A DNA stretch of 64,000 nucleotides from Pyrinomonadaceae bacterium (GTDB lineage Bacteria; Acidobacteriota; Blastocatellia; Pyrinomonadales; Pyrinomonadaceae): positions 62,001-126,000 of the forward strand of contig JAJTWY010000001.1 of NCBI GenBank assembly GCA_021463165.1, given 5' to 3'. The notes beneath the pieces are model-generated. The model was not told the origin of the DNA. It made no database searches and saw only the letters and a program-made list of their open reading frames with translations. Both the position numbers and the translations under genes were made by a program. Shown in pieces: positions 25,874 to 36,500 of this stretch (position 1 is its first letter; every line of letters starts with the position of its first letter).

Positions 25874-26239
25874 ATGTCGGTAAAAGCTATGAGCGCGGAA
25901 GATTGTATTTTCTGTAAGATCGCTGACGGACGCGTTGCGTCAACGCTGATTTATGAGGACGATGTTTGTGTCGCTTTCAACGACCTTAGCCCTCAGGCTC
26001 CGAGCCATATCCTCGTTATTCCGCGTACACACATAGATTCTTTGGCCGAAACCGGTCAGGATCATGTAGGTACACTTGGTCACATGCTTGCGACCGCTGC
26101 CCGGATAGCTCGGGAAAAAGGGTTTTCCGACGATGGATATCGCGTGGTCATTAATACCAATGCGGACGGTGGGCAGACGGTCTTTCATCTGCATATGCAT
26201 CTGCTTGCGGGCCGGCAGTTCGTGTTTCCTCCCGGATAG
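25874..26239 (+). CDS. HIT family (HINT-like) nucleotide hydrolase
   Basis: A 121-residue protein (116 if ATG 25889 is used). It opens with ECIFCKI-like DCIFCKIADG, carries SHILVIPRTHI, and ends with the histidine triad HLHMHLLAG. Family members hydrolyse purine nucleoside phosphoramidates. It is followed after 12 bases by the TPR lipoprotein and may be co-transcribed with it. Confidence 0.93.
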   Translation: MSVKAMSAEDCIFCKIADGRVASTLIYEDDVCVAFNDLSPQAPSHILVIPRTHIDSLAETGQDHVGTLGHMLATAARIAREKGFSDDGYRVVINTNADGGQTVFHLHMHLLAGRQFVFPPG

Positions 26240-26251
26240 TTGGGTTTTTAT

Positions 26252-27160
26252 ATGCAGCGATTGGTTTTATTGATAGGTACTATCTCGATATTCCTGGCGG
26301 CTTGCGGCGGGGCGCCGCAGAGCAACACGTCCGGCTCCGCCAACTCCGAATCGAACTCAAATTCGAACACGGCAAGCTCCCAGTTCGCTGAGATCACGGA
26401 TCCGAATGTCGCCCTTGCTGAAGGAAAACGTCTCCTGGATGAAAACCTTACCGAATCGGCGATCGCCGCCCTGGAGCGAGCGGTCGAATTGAATCCTGAT
26501 CTTGCCGAGGCCCACTTCGATCTTGGGATAGCCTATGCCCTGCTTGAAATGCAAAATCAACAGGCCGGAATTTCCACGGAACCTGCCGCCTCGCCATCGA
26601 ATGGAAAAAACACCGTCACCAAAACGGCCTCTGAAAAGGCTTTTGAGGCAGCGGTAAAAGCCTACAAGAAATGGCTTGCCGCAAATCCAAAGGACGATGC
26701 TGCACACTACTATCTCGGACGCACTTATGCCAAGCTGATGAAGGATGAGGAGGCCGAGGAATCTTTTCAGGAAGCGGTGAAGCTCAAGCCGGACGATACT
26801 GAATATCAGACCGAGCTTGGCGCGATCCTCATCAAACTTGCGCGTTATCAGGAAGCGATCAAACCACTTAAGAAGGCCATCGAGCTCGACGACTCAAATG
26901 GACGGGCCTACGACTTGTTGGAAGATGCGGAAGCGGGCCGTCGCCGCGTCGATTTTGTCCAGACGAACAAGAATTCAAATACAGCCGCAAACAAGGCGGT
27001 GAACTCGAATACCGGATCAAACTCAAATACCGCAAGTCCGTCGAATTCGACCTCAAAAAACCCCGACAAACCAGAACTAAAGAAGACCGAACCCGAGAAA
27101 GGTAAAAAGGGTGACCCTAAAGATTCGAGACCGAGGACCGTTCCAACGAGGCCGAACTAG
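26252..27160 (+). CDS. TPR-repeat lipoprotein
   Basis: A 302-residue protein with a lipoprotein signal (IFLAACGG). It then has Ser/Asn-rich low-complexity sequence, about three TPR units between residues 45 and 230 (for example ALERAVELNPDLAEAHFDLG, AHYYLGRTYAKL and AIKPLKKAIELDDSNGRAYD), and a long Asn/Ser then Lys/Pro-rich disordered tail. Such lipoproteins usually scaffold envelope complexes. The ATG at 26252 is preferred to the in-frame TTG at 26240 because the signal peptide starts there. Partner unknown. Confidence 0.85.
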   Translation: MQRLVLLIGTISIFLAACGGAPQSNTSGSANSESNSNSNTASSQFAEITDPNVALAEGKRLLDENLTESAIAALERAVELNPDLAEAHFDLGIAYALLEMQNQQAGISTEPAASPSNGKNTVTKTASEKAFEAAVKAYKKWLAANPKDDAAHYYLGRTYAKLMKDEEAEESFQEAVKLKPDDTEYQTELGAILIKLARYQEAIKPLKKAIELDDSNGRAYDLLEDAEAGRRRVDFVQTNKNSNTAANKAVNSNTGSNSNTASPSNSTSKNPDKPELKKTEPEKGKKGDPKDSRPRTVPTRPN

Positions 27161-27281
27161 CAGAATCGCCCACAAGTTCCCGACAAAACGGCGCGCACTC
27201 CCATCGTCTGTATCAACTTGACATTCAGGTGGTCAAAGCGACACATTAGATTTTGCCGATCTTAGGGCAAGGGGTTCGATT

Positions 27282-29372
27282 GTGTCCGATACATCTCTTT
27301 CAATTGAACGACGAATGAGTATGCACGAGGCTCGCGAGGCGATCATCGACCGCCTGGCTCGTGACCTGCCGACCGATATCGATCTGGAAAGGTTTCTTAA
27401 CGTAGTCGTTTCCGAGGTTGGGCGGATGCTCCACGCTGACCGCTGCGATCTGCTGCAGTTATCTGAAGGCCAGGACCTCGTAATACGCCATGAGTGGCGA
27501 CGGGACAAGTCTGTGCCCAAGAGCGAAGGAACGACGATCCCATTTGATGCCACAAAGCTGGCTGAGCGTTTCGATCTTACAAAACCCATCCAGATAAACG
27601 ATACGTCCGTTGCCAAAGACCCTACACTAAAATTCTTTGCGAAGGCACTCGATACTCGTTCGCTGTTAGTTATCCCGATCATGTTGAACGGAACGGTTCT
27701 TGGATTGCTCGGTCTCCACGACACAAGCAAGCCGCGGAAATGGCTTGACGAGGAAGTCGCCTTCCTGGGATCGATCGCACGGCAGCTTGCCGTAGGCTAT
27801 CAATATACCAGCCTCTACGTTGCTCAGGAGCAGGAGACGCGGCGGACAAATGCTCTGCTCGAGATCGCAAACACACTAAACTCCTACTCGGATTTCAAGG
27901 AGGTTTCTGAGAGCGTATTGGAGCGCGCGATCAGCCTCGTCGGCGCCGATTATGGTGCATTGGGAGTTCTCGATCAGTCGGGCGAGCGCATCTCGCTCGC
28001 GACCTTCAAATCGGCCGAAGGGATCAAGCTCGGCAAGATCCTTCGGATGATCGAGCAGCATAACAAAAGCCTCGCGATCGATTCATTCGCCAAGCTCGGA
28101 GAACTGCTCCGCGAGGGAAAGACGCTCAGGCTGTCGGATTCCGAGCTGCCGTTTGCCATTAGGCTGTTCTTCAACACCCAGCTTCGCGGTAAAGCGGCAT
28201 TGGTCACGCCCGTTCACGTCGCCGGAAAAGCGTTTGGGCTGCTCGGATTTGTCTGGAGCCGGCAGAGCAAGTTCGAGGACCACGATATTGCCCTTATCGA
28301 AGGGATCGCCGACCAGATCGGCACCGCGCTCGAACGCGACCAGCTCTCCACCGAAGTGATGCGTCTTCGCAGCGAGCTGCATCAGAAACAAAGCGAGATC
28401 GTAGGACAAGCAGCCGGGATCCGAAGGGCCATCGAACTTGGCCTGACCGTTGCGGACACGAATACGACCGTTCTCGTTCTTGGCGAATCCGGTACGGGCA
28501 AGGAGCTGATGGCGAATCTGATCCATTACAACTCCGGCCGCGAAGGTAAACCATTCGTAAAGATCAACTGCGGGGCAATTCCGGAGACACTGCTTGAGTC
28601 AGAACTTTTCGGACACGAAAAAGGCGCATTTACCGACGCGAGGACCCAGCGTATGGGTAGGTTTGAAGAGGCAAACGGCGGCACACTTTTCCTCGACGAG
28701 ATAGGCGAGATGTCGCTCCAAGCCCAGGTCAAGCTGCTCCGCGTCTTGCAGGACGGAGAGTTTACGCGGGTTGGCGGCAAGCATGTAATTAAAACCGATG
28801 TTCGCGTTATAGCCGCAACCAACACTAACCTCGAAGAGGCTATCGAAAACGGGACATTCCGCAAAGACCTATTCTATCGCCTCTCTGTTTTTCCGATCTC
28901 GCTCCCGCCGCTTCGAGAGCGGGCCGAGGACATAAACCTGCTCGTCTTTCATTTTCTCGAGAAATACAAACAGAGATCCGGAAGGTTTATCTCAGGGATC
29001 TCAAATGATGCGATGAGAGCTCTCGTCAATTATGAATGGCCCGGAAACGTGCGGGAGCTTGAGAACGCCATCGAACGTGCGGTCATCATCGCGGCCGGCC
29101 GCCAGATCGAGATCGATGACCTACCCGAGCTTATCGGTCGAAGCGCGGGTTATTCGTCGGCCCATGCGCGTGCGGCGCGGGTATCCGCAGGCGGAGGCGA
29201 CGGGCTTGCGGTCGCCTTCCCTGCCTCGATGGACGAGATCGAGAAACAAGTCATCCAGGCAACGCTCGACTTTACCGACGGCGATAAATCGCAGGCGGCC
29301 AGGCTGCTGAACATCGGTAGAAAAACCCTTTACCGAAAGCTGGAACAATACGATGGCCAGCCCGAGCACTAA
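27282..29372 (+). CDS. Sigma-54-dependent activator with two GAF domains
   Basis: A 696-residue NtrC-type regulator with a GTG start. Two GAF sensor domains (about 20-175 and 190-350) precede the AAA+ domain: Walker A GESGTGKE near residue 402, the sigma-54 contact loop GAFTDA near 448, and Walker B LFLDEIGEM near 470. A C-terminal Fis-type HTH (QAARLLNIGRKTLYRKLE) ends the protein. It lacks a receiver domain, so a small ligand or redox signal on the GAF domains is likely. selB begins 6 bases after its stop, implying one transcript. Confidence 0.94.
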   Translation: MSDTSLSIERRMSMHEAREAIIDRLARDLPTDIDLERFLNVVVSEVGRMLHADRCDLLQLSEGQDLVIRHEWRRDKSVPKSEGTTIPFDATKLAERFDLTKPIQINDTSVAKDPTLKFFAKALDTRSLLVIPIMLNGTVLGLLGLHDTSKPRKWLDEEVAFLGSIARQLAVGYQYTSLYVAQEQETRRTNALLEIANTLNSYSDFKEVSESVLERAISLVGADYGALGVLDQSGERISLATFKSAEGIKLGKILRMIEQHNKSLAIDSFAKLGELLREGKTLRLSDSELPFAIRLFFNTQLRGKAALVTPVHVAGKAFGLLGFVWSRQSKFEDHDIALIEGIADQIGTALERDQLSTEVMRLRSELHQKQSEIVGQAAGIRRAIELGLTVADTNTTVLVLGESGTGKELMANLIHYNSGREGKPFVKINCGAIPETLLESELFGHEKGAFTDARTQRMGRFEEANGGTLFLDEIGEMSLQAQVKLLRVLQDGEFTRVGGKHVIKTDVRVIAATNTNLEEAIENGTFRKDLFYRLSVFPISLPPLRERAEDINLLVFHFLEKYKQRSGRFISGISNDAMRALVNYEWPGNVRELENAIERAVIIAAGRQIEIDDLPELIGRSAGYSSAHARAARVSAGGGDGLAVAFPASMDEIEKQVIQATLDFTDGDKSQAARLLNIGRKTLYRKLEQYDGQPEH

Positions 29373-29378
29373 ACACGC

Positions 29379-31295
29379 ATGGACCTGATCGTCGGCACCG
29401 CCGGACACATCGATCACGGCAAAACGGCCCTCGTCAAAGCGTTAACAGGGGTCGATGCTGACCGCCTGCCTGAGGAGAAACGCCGTGGCATCACGGTTGA
29501 TCTGGGCTTCGCCGAGATGGCGGTTGGCGATGCTCATTTCGGTTTTGTTGACGTTCCCGGGCACGAACGGTTCGTAAAGAATATGCTCGCCGGTGCGAGC
29601 GGTATCGACATAGTTTTGCTCGTGGTTGCGGCTGACGAAGGCGTAATGCCGCAGACCCGTGAGCACTTCGACATTTGCAGGCTGTTAGGCGTCGAGGCCG
29701 GGATCATCGTACTGACAAAAACCGACCTTGTAGACACCGAAACCTTCGAGATGGCAAAGCTCGAGGTTGCAGATCTTGTCTCAGGATCGTTCCTCGAAAA
29801 TTCTCCGGTTCTCGGCGTTTCTGCCAGATCGGGCGATGGGATCGGCAAGCTGAAGTCGGTCCTTATCGATATCAGCCGCTCGGTGCGCGAACCGGCAAAC
29901 GATCTCGTCGCTCGTTTGCCGATCGATCGAAGCTTCTCAGTGAAAGGCTTCGGAGCTGTCGTGACCGGAACGCTTGCGTCCGGAACATTGAAGGAAGGTG
30001 ATGATCTGGAGTTGCTTCCGTCGAAGGCGAAGGTCAGAGTTCGCGGTATTCAAACACACGGGGCATCAGTTAGATCGGTTTCCGCAGGCCGGCGCGTCGC
30101 AATAAACCTCGGCGGTATAGACCACTCAAGGATCGAACGCGGAATGCTGCTCGCAGAACCCGGAGTCCTCGAACCAACTCAGACCATTGACACCGAAATA
30201 GAGGTCGTCGCCGATGTCGCCAAACCGCTGAGAACGCGCCAACGGGTTCGGGTCCATATCGGCACGGTAGAGGCATTGGCTAGGATCCAGGTGCTAAACA
30301 GGGCCGGCGAGCTGTCCGCAGGTGATAAAGGGTTTGTTCAGATCAGGCTCGAATCCCGGATCACCGCGATCCCCGGCGAGCGTTTCATTATCCGCCGCTA
30401 CTCGCCGCCGATAACCATCGCCGGCGGCTCCGTGATCGATAACGACGCATCGCGACATCGAAAGCGTGAGTTTGAGAACGTACACGGGGTTCTGACGGAG
30501 CGTCTTTCGCTTAAGACACCGTTGGACCAAATAAGTTCCCTGGTCAAGGCGGCCGGGCCCGCCGGATCGACTATGGCAGAACTTCGATCAAAGACCGGCC
30601 TATCTCGGGACGCCGCCATAGGGAGCATCACGGAACTTCTTGCAAACGGCGAAGTTCGAGAGGCGAATGGACGTTTTGTCACAACAGACGCATTCGTGGC
30701 CCTCGGTAAATTGGTCGAAGAGGAGGTCGCCGCATACCATAAGGCTGATCCGCTGGCCAAAGGTATCGGCCGCGAAGTGATCCGTGAACGCCATTTTGCT
30801 TTTCTGCCGGATGAGATATTCCTCACAGTTTTGTCTGACCGGTCGGATCTCGGAAAGATCGTCATTGACCGCGATACACTCCGTTCGAGCACGCACAAGA
30901 CACAGTTCTCACCCGAAGAGCAGGCGTTGAGCGACCGCATCATTTCTGCATACCGCAACGCCGGTCTGGAAGTTCCAAAGTTTCCGGACGTACTAGGCGA
31001 GATGGTCGCAGGCACCCGTTTTTCGACGCAGGAAGCCCGGAGGTTCTTTCAGATGTTTCTGGAAAGCGGCGAAATTGTTAAAGTTAGCGAGGAGTTCTAT
31101 TTTTGCAGATCGGTGATCGGCGCATTGGTTGAAAAGTTGCGAAACTTCGCCGCAGCGTCGCCGGATCGGATGATCGATATGTCGAAGTTCAAAGAGTTGG
31201 CGGGAGTGTCGCGCAAATATGCCATCCCTCTGCAAGAATACTTCGATCGTGAACGCGTGACCTATCGCCGCGGCGACCAGCGATTCATTATCTGA
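29379..31295 (+). CDS. selB: Selenocysteine-specific elongation factor SelB
   Basis: A GTPase that delivers Sec-tRNA(Sec) to UGA codons followed by a SECIS hairpin. The 638-residue protein has the G1 motif [13 protein letters not shown], the effector region [12 protein letters not shown]3 [12 protein letters not shown] and G4 LTKTDL. The C-terminal half (about 370-638) contains the winged-helix repeats that bind SECIS RNA. DLGFA in place of the EF-Tu pattern and the overall length distinguish SelB from EF-Tu. No tRNA-Sec, selA or selD is visible in the window. It is co-oriented with the sigma-54 activator and overlaps the DUF2071 gene by one base. Confidence 0.93.
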   Translation: MDLIVGTAGHIDHGKTALVKALTGVDADRLPEEKRRGITVDLGFAEMAVGDAHFGFVDVPGHERFVKNMLAGASGIDIVLLVVAADEGVMPQTREHFDICRLLGVEAGIIVLTKTDLVDTETFEMAKLEVADLVSGSFLENSPVLGVSARSGDGIGKLKSVLIDISRSVREPANDLVARLPIDRSFSVKGFGAVVTGTLASGTLKEGDDLELLPSKAKVRVRGIQTHGASVRSVSAGRRVAINLGGIDHSRIERGMLLAEPGVLEPTQTIDTEIEVVADVAKPLRTRQRVRVHIGTVEALARIQVLNRAGELSAGDKGFVQIRLESRITAIPGERFIIRRYSPPITIAGGSVIDNDASRHRKREFENVHGVLTERLSLKTPLDQISSLVKAAGPAGSTMAELRSKTGLSRDAAIGSITELLANGEVREANGRFVTTDAFVALGKLVEEEVAAYHKADPLAKGIGREVIRERHFAFLPDEIFLTVLSDRSDLGKIVIDRDTLRSSTHKTQFSPEEQALSDRIISAYRNAGLEVPKFPDVLGEMVAGTRFSTQEARRFFQMFLESGEIVKVSEEFYFCRSVIGALVEKLRNFAAASPDRMIDMSKFKELAGVSRKYAIPLQEYFDRERVTYRRGDQRFII

Positions 31296-32023
31296 TGAAA
31301 AAGTTCCTCACAGCCCGCTGGGAAGACCTCATAATGGTCAACTACGAGGTGGATCCGTCGCTGCTCGCCCCGCGCGTTCCCGCCGGTACCGAACTTGATC
31401 TCCACGAGGGCAAGTGCTTCATCAGCCTCGTCGGGTTTATGTTTCTCGACACGCGAGTGATGGGGTTCCTGATACCGCTCCACATAAACTTCGAAGAGGT
31501 AAACCTGCGATTTTATGTGAAACGCGAAGTGGACGGTGAGACGCGTCGGGCTGTCTGCTTTGTGAAAGAGATCGTCCCGCGGTTCGCGATCGCTTCGGTG
31601 GCCCGGTTTGTTTACGGCGAGCCATATCAATGCTGGAAGATGGATCACTCACGAACCGAAGAGACTGTTTCATATTCATGGTCGAGGGGCACGTGCAGCA
31701 ATCGTTTGACCGTAGATCGGGGCGATCATCTGGGGGTTCCCGATGAAGGCTCGCACGGCGAGTTTATCATCGAACATTACTGGGGCTACACTGACCGCGG
31801 CAAAGGACACGTGGACGAATACAGGGTCGAGCATCCGAAGTGGGAGCTCTTCTCGGTCAAGAACGAGGTGATCGATGTCGATTTCGGCGCGACCTACGGC
31901 GGCCAGTTCGCTTTTCTCAACGGGCAGAAACCGTTCTCGGTCTTGCTGGCAAACGGGTCAGAAGTAACTGTTTACAAGGGTGTGCGAATAGAAGTAGATC
32001 TGCCCTCTGAGGAGTTGGGTTAG
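31295..32023 (+). CDS. DUF2071 (YqjF-like) family protein
   Basis: A 242-residue soluble protein matching DUF2071: KKFLTARWEDLIMVNYEVDP at the start, FISLVGFMFLDTRVMG, INFEEVNLRFYVKRE, and GYTDRGKGHVDEYRVEHPKW in the C-terminal half. The function is not established; the fold resembles acetoacetate decarboxylase-like proteins. Its ATG shares one base with the selB stop codon (TGATG), so it is translationally coupled to selB. folA follows 9 bases downstream. Confidence 0.88.
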   Translation: MKKFLTARWEDLIMVNYEVDPSLLAPRVPAGTELDLHEGKCFISLVGFMFLDTRVMGFLIPLHINFEEVNLRFYVKREVDGETRRAVCFVKEIVPRFAIASVARFVYGEPYQCWKMDHSRTEETVSYSWSRGTCSNRLTVDRGDHLGVPDEGSHGEFIIEHYWGYTDRGKGHVDEYRVEHPKWELFSVKNEVIDVDFGATYGGQFAFLNGQKPFSVLLANGSEVTVYKGVRIEVDLPSEELG

Positions 32024-32032
32024 AATGTCCTT

Positions 32033-32509
32033 ATGATCATCGGTATCGTCGCCATCTCGAAGAACTACGCCATCGGCAAGGATGGCAAATTGCCGTGGCA
32101 CTATAGTGCCGATCTAAGGTTTTTTAAGGAAACGACGACCGGAAACGCAATAGTCATGGGTTCCAACACCTGGCGATCGATCGGAAAGCCGTTGCCGGAC
32201 CGGCTTAATATCGTGCTTTCGAGAAACGGAGATACACCTGTACACCGCTCCGTAATGAAACTTAGCTCGAAGGAAGAGGTCGTCGATCTGTCAAAATATC
32301 TGAACCGCGACGTCTTTATCATCGGCGGGGCAAAAACCTATGCGGAGTTCGCCGAAGTCATCGACCAGTGGCTCGTTACAACGGTTCCCGTAGAGATCGA
32401 AAACGCCGATACTTTTATGCCGAATGACTTTCTCAATGAATTTGTCGAGATCGAGTCGCGTCAACTTGACGACGGCCTGACCGTCAGAAAATATATAAGG
32501 ATCGGATAG
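32033..32509 (+). CDS. folA: Dihydrofolate reductase
   Basis: Reduces dihydrofolate to tetrahydrofolate with NADPH. The 158-residue protein carries the family signature IGKDGKLPWHYSADLRFFKE, VMGSNTWRSIGKPLPDRLN and FIIGGAKTYAEF, and the active-site acidic residue is the Asp in SADLRFFK. It follows the DUF2071 gene closely. thyA is not adjacent in this window. Confidence 0.96.
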   Translation: MIIGIVAISKNYAIGKDGKLPWHYSADLRFFKETTTGNAIVMGSNTWRSIGKPLPDRLNIVLSRNGDTPVHRSVMKLSSKEEVVDLSKYLNRDVFIIGGAKTYAEFAEVIDQWLVTTVPVEIENADTFMPNDFLNEFVEIESRQLDDGLTVRKYIRIG

Positions 32510-32532
32510 ATGATGTTATTATCCACGCATAG

Positions 32533-32664
32533 TCGTTTATTCGGCGGAAGCGTTTCGAACTTGAACAACCCAGCATTGTACGTGACTTCGTTTACTCCTT
32601 TCTCTGCGGGATCGTTGGGTTTATCGTGTTTGCCGGCATAGCATATTATCTGACGCGAAGGTGA
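32533..32664 (+). other. Possible small membrane peptide remnant without a usual start codon
   Basis: After an in-frame TAG at 32530-32532 a 43-codon open stretch reads like a small membrane protein: RRKRFELEQPSIVRDF, then a hydrophobic helix (YSFLCGIVGFIVFAGIAYYL) and TRR before TGA. No ATG, GTG or TTG is positioned to start it at its N-terminus, so it may be a decayed gene, use a rare ATT start, or be chance. It fills the gap between folA and the Mpo1-like gene. Confidence 0.3.
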
Positions 32665-32669
32665 TCATT

Positions 32670-32966
32670 ATGATGGGTGGAAGAAGTTGGGATGACTGGA
32701 TCGCGGAGTACTCAGAGGCTCACCAGCATCCGATCAATCAGTTGACGCATCAGTTCGGCATCCCGATGATCCTGCTGTCTTTCGTGCTGGTGATTCCTTC
32801 GTTTTTCATCGGAGGCCTTTGGCGTTTTTCGCTCGGGCTTTTCGTCATTGGCTGGATACTGCAGTTTATCGGCCATTACTTTGAAGGCAAACCGCCAGAA
32901 TTCATGAGAGATTATCGCTTCCTCTTTGTCGGCGCCCGTTGGTGGATGAGAAAGACCTTCGGATAG
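32670..32966 (+). CDS. Mpo1-like (DUF962) membrane protein
   Basis: A 98-residue protein with two or three membrane helices. It has the Mpo1/YGL010w His pattern: EAHQHPINQLTHQFGIP and FIGHYFEGKPPEF. In yeast the homologue is an iron-dependent 2-hydroxy fatty acid dioxygenase. Bacterial versions are little studied. ATG 32670 is chosen because AAGGTG lies just upstream; a GTG at 32661 is also in frame. Confidence 0.87.
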   Translation: MMGGRSWDDWIAEYSEAHQHPINQLTHQFGIPMILLSFVLVIPSFFIGGLWRFSLGLFVIGWILQFIGHYFEGKPPEFMRDYRFLFVGARWWMRKTFG

Positions 32967-33028
32967 AACAAGGCCGACGACAAGTCCGCTAAAAGCGGCT
33001 ATATTCGCTAGGTTCTTAAAGGCTCACG

Positions 33029-34363
33029 TTGATCCTCGCTCTCGATATCGGTTCATCCAGTGTTCGCGCCGCTCTCTACGACGAGAACGCGAACGAGATA
33101 CCGCGCACCTCGATCAAGATAGAAAGATCGCTGAAGGTGGCCGCTAACGGCGCGGCTGAAATAGATGCCGATGAATTCGTCACGCAGGTCGAGGCGGCTA
33201 TCGATGCCTTGCTCAGTAAGACAAGCCGCGATATCGAGTACGTGGCGTCGTGTTCCTTCTGGCACAGCCTCGTTGGCATCGATGACAGAGGAAAAACGAC
33301 GACGAAGATCCTGACCTGGGCCGACCGTCGGAGTTGGGAATATTCCGCCGTGCTGAAGGACCGATTCGACGAACGCGAAGTACATAACCGTACCGGTGCA
33401 CACTTTCATTCGAGTTTCTGGCCGGCGAAACTGCTTTGGTTGCGGAACGGATCGCGGGCGATCTTTGACGGCACAAGCCGCTGGCTTTCGCCCGGCGATC
33501 TGATCACCGAGCGTTTCTGCGGCGAAGCAGTAACGAGCGTTTCAATGGCTTCGGGAACGGGTATTTTCGATCAGCGAAAATGTGACTGGGATCCTGAACT
33601 CTTAAGGTCTTTGAAGATCACGCGCACGCGGCTGGCGCGGATCGCGGCTGACGGCGAAACATTTAGGCTGACAAGAAAATACGCAAAACGCTGGCCGCGG
33701 CTGGCGAACGCGGAGTGGTTCCCGACCATTGCCGACGGTGCAGCGGACAATATCGGCTCCGGCTGCATGACCCGGCGGGACGCGGCTCTGATGGTCGGCA
33801 CGTCGGCAGCGATGCGAGTGGTTTACGACGGCGATCCGCCGAGGCGTATCCCGCAAGGCCTTTGGTGCTATCGCGTCGACCGGCGGCGTATTGTCATAGG
33901 CGGAGCTCTCTCAGACGGTGGAAATCTATATGCTTTGATAAAAGATCGATTTAAGCTGCCGCGGAATACCGACGAACTGATCAAGGAACGCGAGCCGGCC
34001 GAAGGCTTGGTCGTTGTTCCATTTTTCCATGGTGAACGCAGCACGGGCTACGACGAATACGCGGCCGGAGCGATCATCGGCCTGACCGCGGTCCACGACG
34101 GAATCGACGTCCTGCGTGCCGCGATGGAAGGCGTGGCATTCAGGCTCGACGATATTTTTGTCCGCCTTCGGAAGGTTGTAAAGATCGAGAGGATCGTCGC
34201 CTCGGGCGGCGCGCTGCGCGAATCGCCTGTTTGGACACAGATCATTGCCGATACTCTGGGCCGCGAAGTGAACATCAGCGGAGTAAAAGAGGCCTCAATG
34301 CTGGGAACGGTTTTGCTTGCGATGGAAAGTGTTGGCAAAATGGAAAGTATCGAAAATCTTTGA
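33029..34363 (+). CDS. FGGY family carbohydrate kinase (gluconokinase-like)
   Basis: A 444-residue ATP-dependent sugar kinase with a TTG start. The N-terminal phosphate-binding motif is [16 protein letters not shown] and the adenosine motif region is [23 protein letters not shown]. The middle contains [14 protein letters not shown] and the GDLITERF segment common in gluconate/xylulose kinases. The likely substrate is a sugar acid or pentose, but it cannot be fixed. It lies directly upstream of transketolase (53 bases), consistent with feeding the pentose phosphate pathway. Confidence 0.88.
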   Translation: MILALDIGSSSVRAALYDENANEIPRTSIKIERSLKVAANGAAEIDADEFVTQVEAAIDALLSKTSRDIEYVASCSFWHSLVGIDDRGKTTTKILTWADRRSWEYSAVLKDRFDEREVHNRTGAHFHSSFWPAKLLWLRNGSRAIFDGTSRWLSPGDLITERFCGEAVTSVSMASGTGIFDQRKCDWDPELLRSLKITRTRLARIAADGETFRLTRKYAKRWPRLANAEWFPTIADGAADNIGSGCMTRRDAALMVGTSAAMRVVYDGDPPRRIPQGLWCYRVDRRRIVIGGALSDGGNLYALIKDRFKLPRNTDELIKEREPAEGLVVVPFFHGERSTGYDEYAAGAIIGLTAVHDGIDVLRAAMEGVAFRLDDIFVRLRKVVKIERIVASGGALRESPVWTQIIADTLGREVNISGVKEASMLGTVLLAMESVGKMESIENL

Positions 34364-34415
34364 ACTTGCTCCGAATAACCTGGTTCTCCGCCGCGTTAAC
34401 CGAATACATTCATCT

Positions 34416-36452
34416 ATGGCGACCGCAACTCAACCAAAAAAGATCGCTGACATCGATCAGCTGTGTATCAACACTATCCGCACGCTTTCGCTCGACGCGA
34501 TACAGAAAGCGAATTCGGGCCATCCGGGTTTGCCGCTGGGGATGGCTCCGGCGGCTTATGTTTTGTGGACAAAGTTTCTGCGACACAATCCTAAGAACCC
34601 TAAATGGTTTGGCCGCGACCGGTTTCTGCTTAGCGGCGGACACGGGTCGATGCTGATCTACTCGCTGCTGCATTTGACGGGCTATGACCTTTCGATGGAG
34701 GAGATCAAGCGGTTTCGGCAACTCCACTCGAAAACGCCCGGCCACCCCGAGAATGTGCTGACACCGGGCGTCGAGATCACGACAGGGCCGCTCGGCCAGG
34801 GGTTTGCGAACGGTGTAGGAATGGGCATTGCCGAGGCTCATCTTGCGGCCAGATTCAACCGCAAAGGCTTCAATGTCGTCGATAATTACATCTACTGCAT
34901 CTGCTCGGACGGTGATCTGATGGAAGGCGTCAGCTATGAGGCCGCATCGCTCGCCGGACATTTGAAGCTCGGCAACCTGATCTACCTCTACGACGACAAC
35001 CAGATCACGATTGACGGCTCGACCGATCTTGCCTTTACGGAAGATCGCACAAAGCGCTTCGAAGCAGCCGGTTGGCACGTGCTCGAGGTCGCGGACGGCA
35101 ACGATCTGAAAGCCATCGAGAAGGCGATCAGAGACGCGCAGAAGGTGAAGAACAAGCCGTCGATCATCCGTGTTCACACGATCATCGGCTATGGAATGCC
35201 GAAACAGGGCACGTCGAAAGCCCACTCCGACGCTCCCGGCGAAGAGGCGGTGAAAGAGACGAAACGTAACCTCGGTATGCCCGAGGACAAGAGTTTTTAC
35301 GTTCCGAAAGAGGTCGCCGCTCATTTCAAACAGGCCGTGAAAAACGGCGCCGCGATGGAAAAAGGGTGGAACGCTCTCTTAAAAAGGTATGAGAAAGCGT
35401 TCCCTGATCTCGGAGCGGCATTCGCGGCCATCAGATCGGACCAATTGCCCACAGGTTGGGAAAAAAGCCTCCCGAAATTCGATGGCGTAGATGCAAAAGC
35501 GACGCGTGCTTATAGCGGGGATGTGATCAACGCGATTGCCGATTCGCTGCCGAGCCTCGTCGGCGGTTCGGCAGACCTAAAACCGTCGAACAATACCTAC
35601 ATCAACTCCTCAGCCGATATTCAGGCAGGAAAATATGGGAACCGAAACATCCACTACGGCATCCGGGAACACGCTATGGGTTCGGCAATGGTCGGCATGG
35701 CCCTTTATGGCGGAGTGCTCCCGTTCGGCGGGACGTTTCAGACCTTTTCCGACTATAACCGGCCCGCGATACGACTCGCGGCCCTCTCGGACGCTCAGGT
35801 AATTTTCGTCTTTACACACGATTCCATCGGCCTCGGCGAAGACGGCCCGACGCACCAGTCGGTCGAGCACCTCGCCGCTCTCCGGGCGATCCCGAATCTC
35901 GCCGTCATCCGCCCCTGCGACGCTCACGAAACTCGCGAAGCCTGGCGAGCCGCGATCAAACGGCAGAGAGCCCCGACCGTGTTAGCCTTTTCCCGACAGA
36001 AGGTCGCCCTGGTCGACCGCAAGAAATTCGCCGATGCAAAGGCCCTGCACAAAGGCGCGTATGTCCTTGCTGAGGCCGAAACCAAAACCGGCAAGAATAC
36101 CAACCCAAAACTCATCCTGATCGCCACTGGCTCAGAAGTTGGCTTGGCTATGGAAGCCCGGGAAAAGCTGAACGCTGAAGGAATACCGACCCGCGTCGTC
36201 TCGATGCCATGCTGGGAGTTCTTCGACGCCCAACCGCAAAAATACCGCGACGAGGTCCTTCCGCCAAAGATCACGGCACGCCTCGCCGTCGAGGCCGGCG
36301 TTTCAATGGGCTGGCACAAATACGTTGGCGATAAAGGTGATGTCCTTGCCGTCGATCGGTTCGGCACGTCGGCACCGTTCGAAGATGTGTTTCGGGATTA
36401 CGGTTTTACGGTTGAGAACGTGTTATCAAAAGCAAAAGCACTGCCAAGATAG
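34416..36452 (+). CDS. tkt: Transketolase
   Basis: Thiamine-diphosphate enzyme of the pentose phosphate pathway. The 678-residue protein has [15 protein letters not shown], the ThDP motif region [20 protein letters not shown] (in part) and [12 protein letters not shown], the pyrimidine-domain [16 protein letters not shown], and a C-terminal domain with [10 protein letters not shown]. The length equals the family norm. ATG 34416 is chosen; the upstream in-frame extension lacks similarity. It is downstream of the FGGY kinase. Confidence 0.96.
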   Translation: MATATQPKKIADIDQLCINTIRTLSLDAIQKANSGHPGLPLGMAPAAYVLWTKFLRHNPKNPKWFGRDRFLLSGGHGSMLIYSLLHLTGYDLSMEEIKRFRQLHSKTPGHPENVLTPGVEITTGPLGQGFANGVGMGIAEAHLAARFNRKGFNVVDNYIYCICSDGDLMEGVSYEAASLAGHLKLGNLIYLYDDNQITIDGSTDLAFTEDRTKRFEAAGWHVLEVADGNDLKAIEKAIRDAQKVKNKPSIIRVHTIIGYGMPKQGTSKAHSDAPGEEAVKETKRNLGMPEDKSFYVPKEVAAHFKQAVKNGAAMEKGWNALLKRYEKAFPDLGAAFAAIRSDQLPTGWEKSLPKFDGVDAKATRAYSGDVINAIADSLPSLVGGSADLKPSNNTYINSSADIQAGKYGNRNIHYGIREHAMGSAMVGMALYGGVLPFGGTFQTFSDYNRPAIRLAALSDAQVIFVFTHDSIGLGEDGPTHQSVEHLAALRAIPNLAVIRPCDAHETREAWRAAIKRQRAPTVLAFSRQKVALVDRKKFADAKALHKGAYVLAEAETKTGKNTNPKLILIATGSEVGLAMEAREKLNAEGIPTRVVSMPCWEFFDAQPQKYRDEVLPPKITARLAVEAGVSMGWHKYVGDKGDVLAVDRFGTSAPFEDVFRDYGFTVENVLSKAKALPR

Positions 36453-36500
36453 GCGCAAGTTCCCGTGGAGGTTGTATCGACGGTTCTGTCGGACTTCGCA

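Noticed and set aside
34410..35324. 304-codon open frame antisense to the transketolase gene
   Set aside because: It lies entirely opposite a certain gene, has low-complexity Val/Asp/Arg composition typical of mirror frames in GC-rich DNA, and shows no family motifs.
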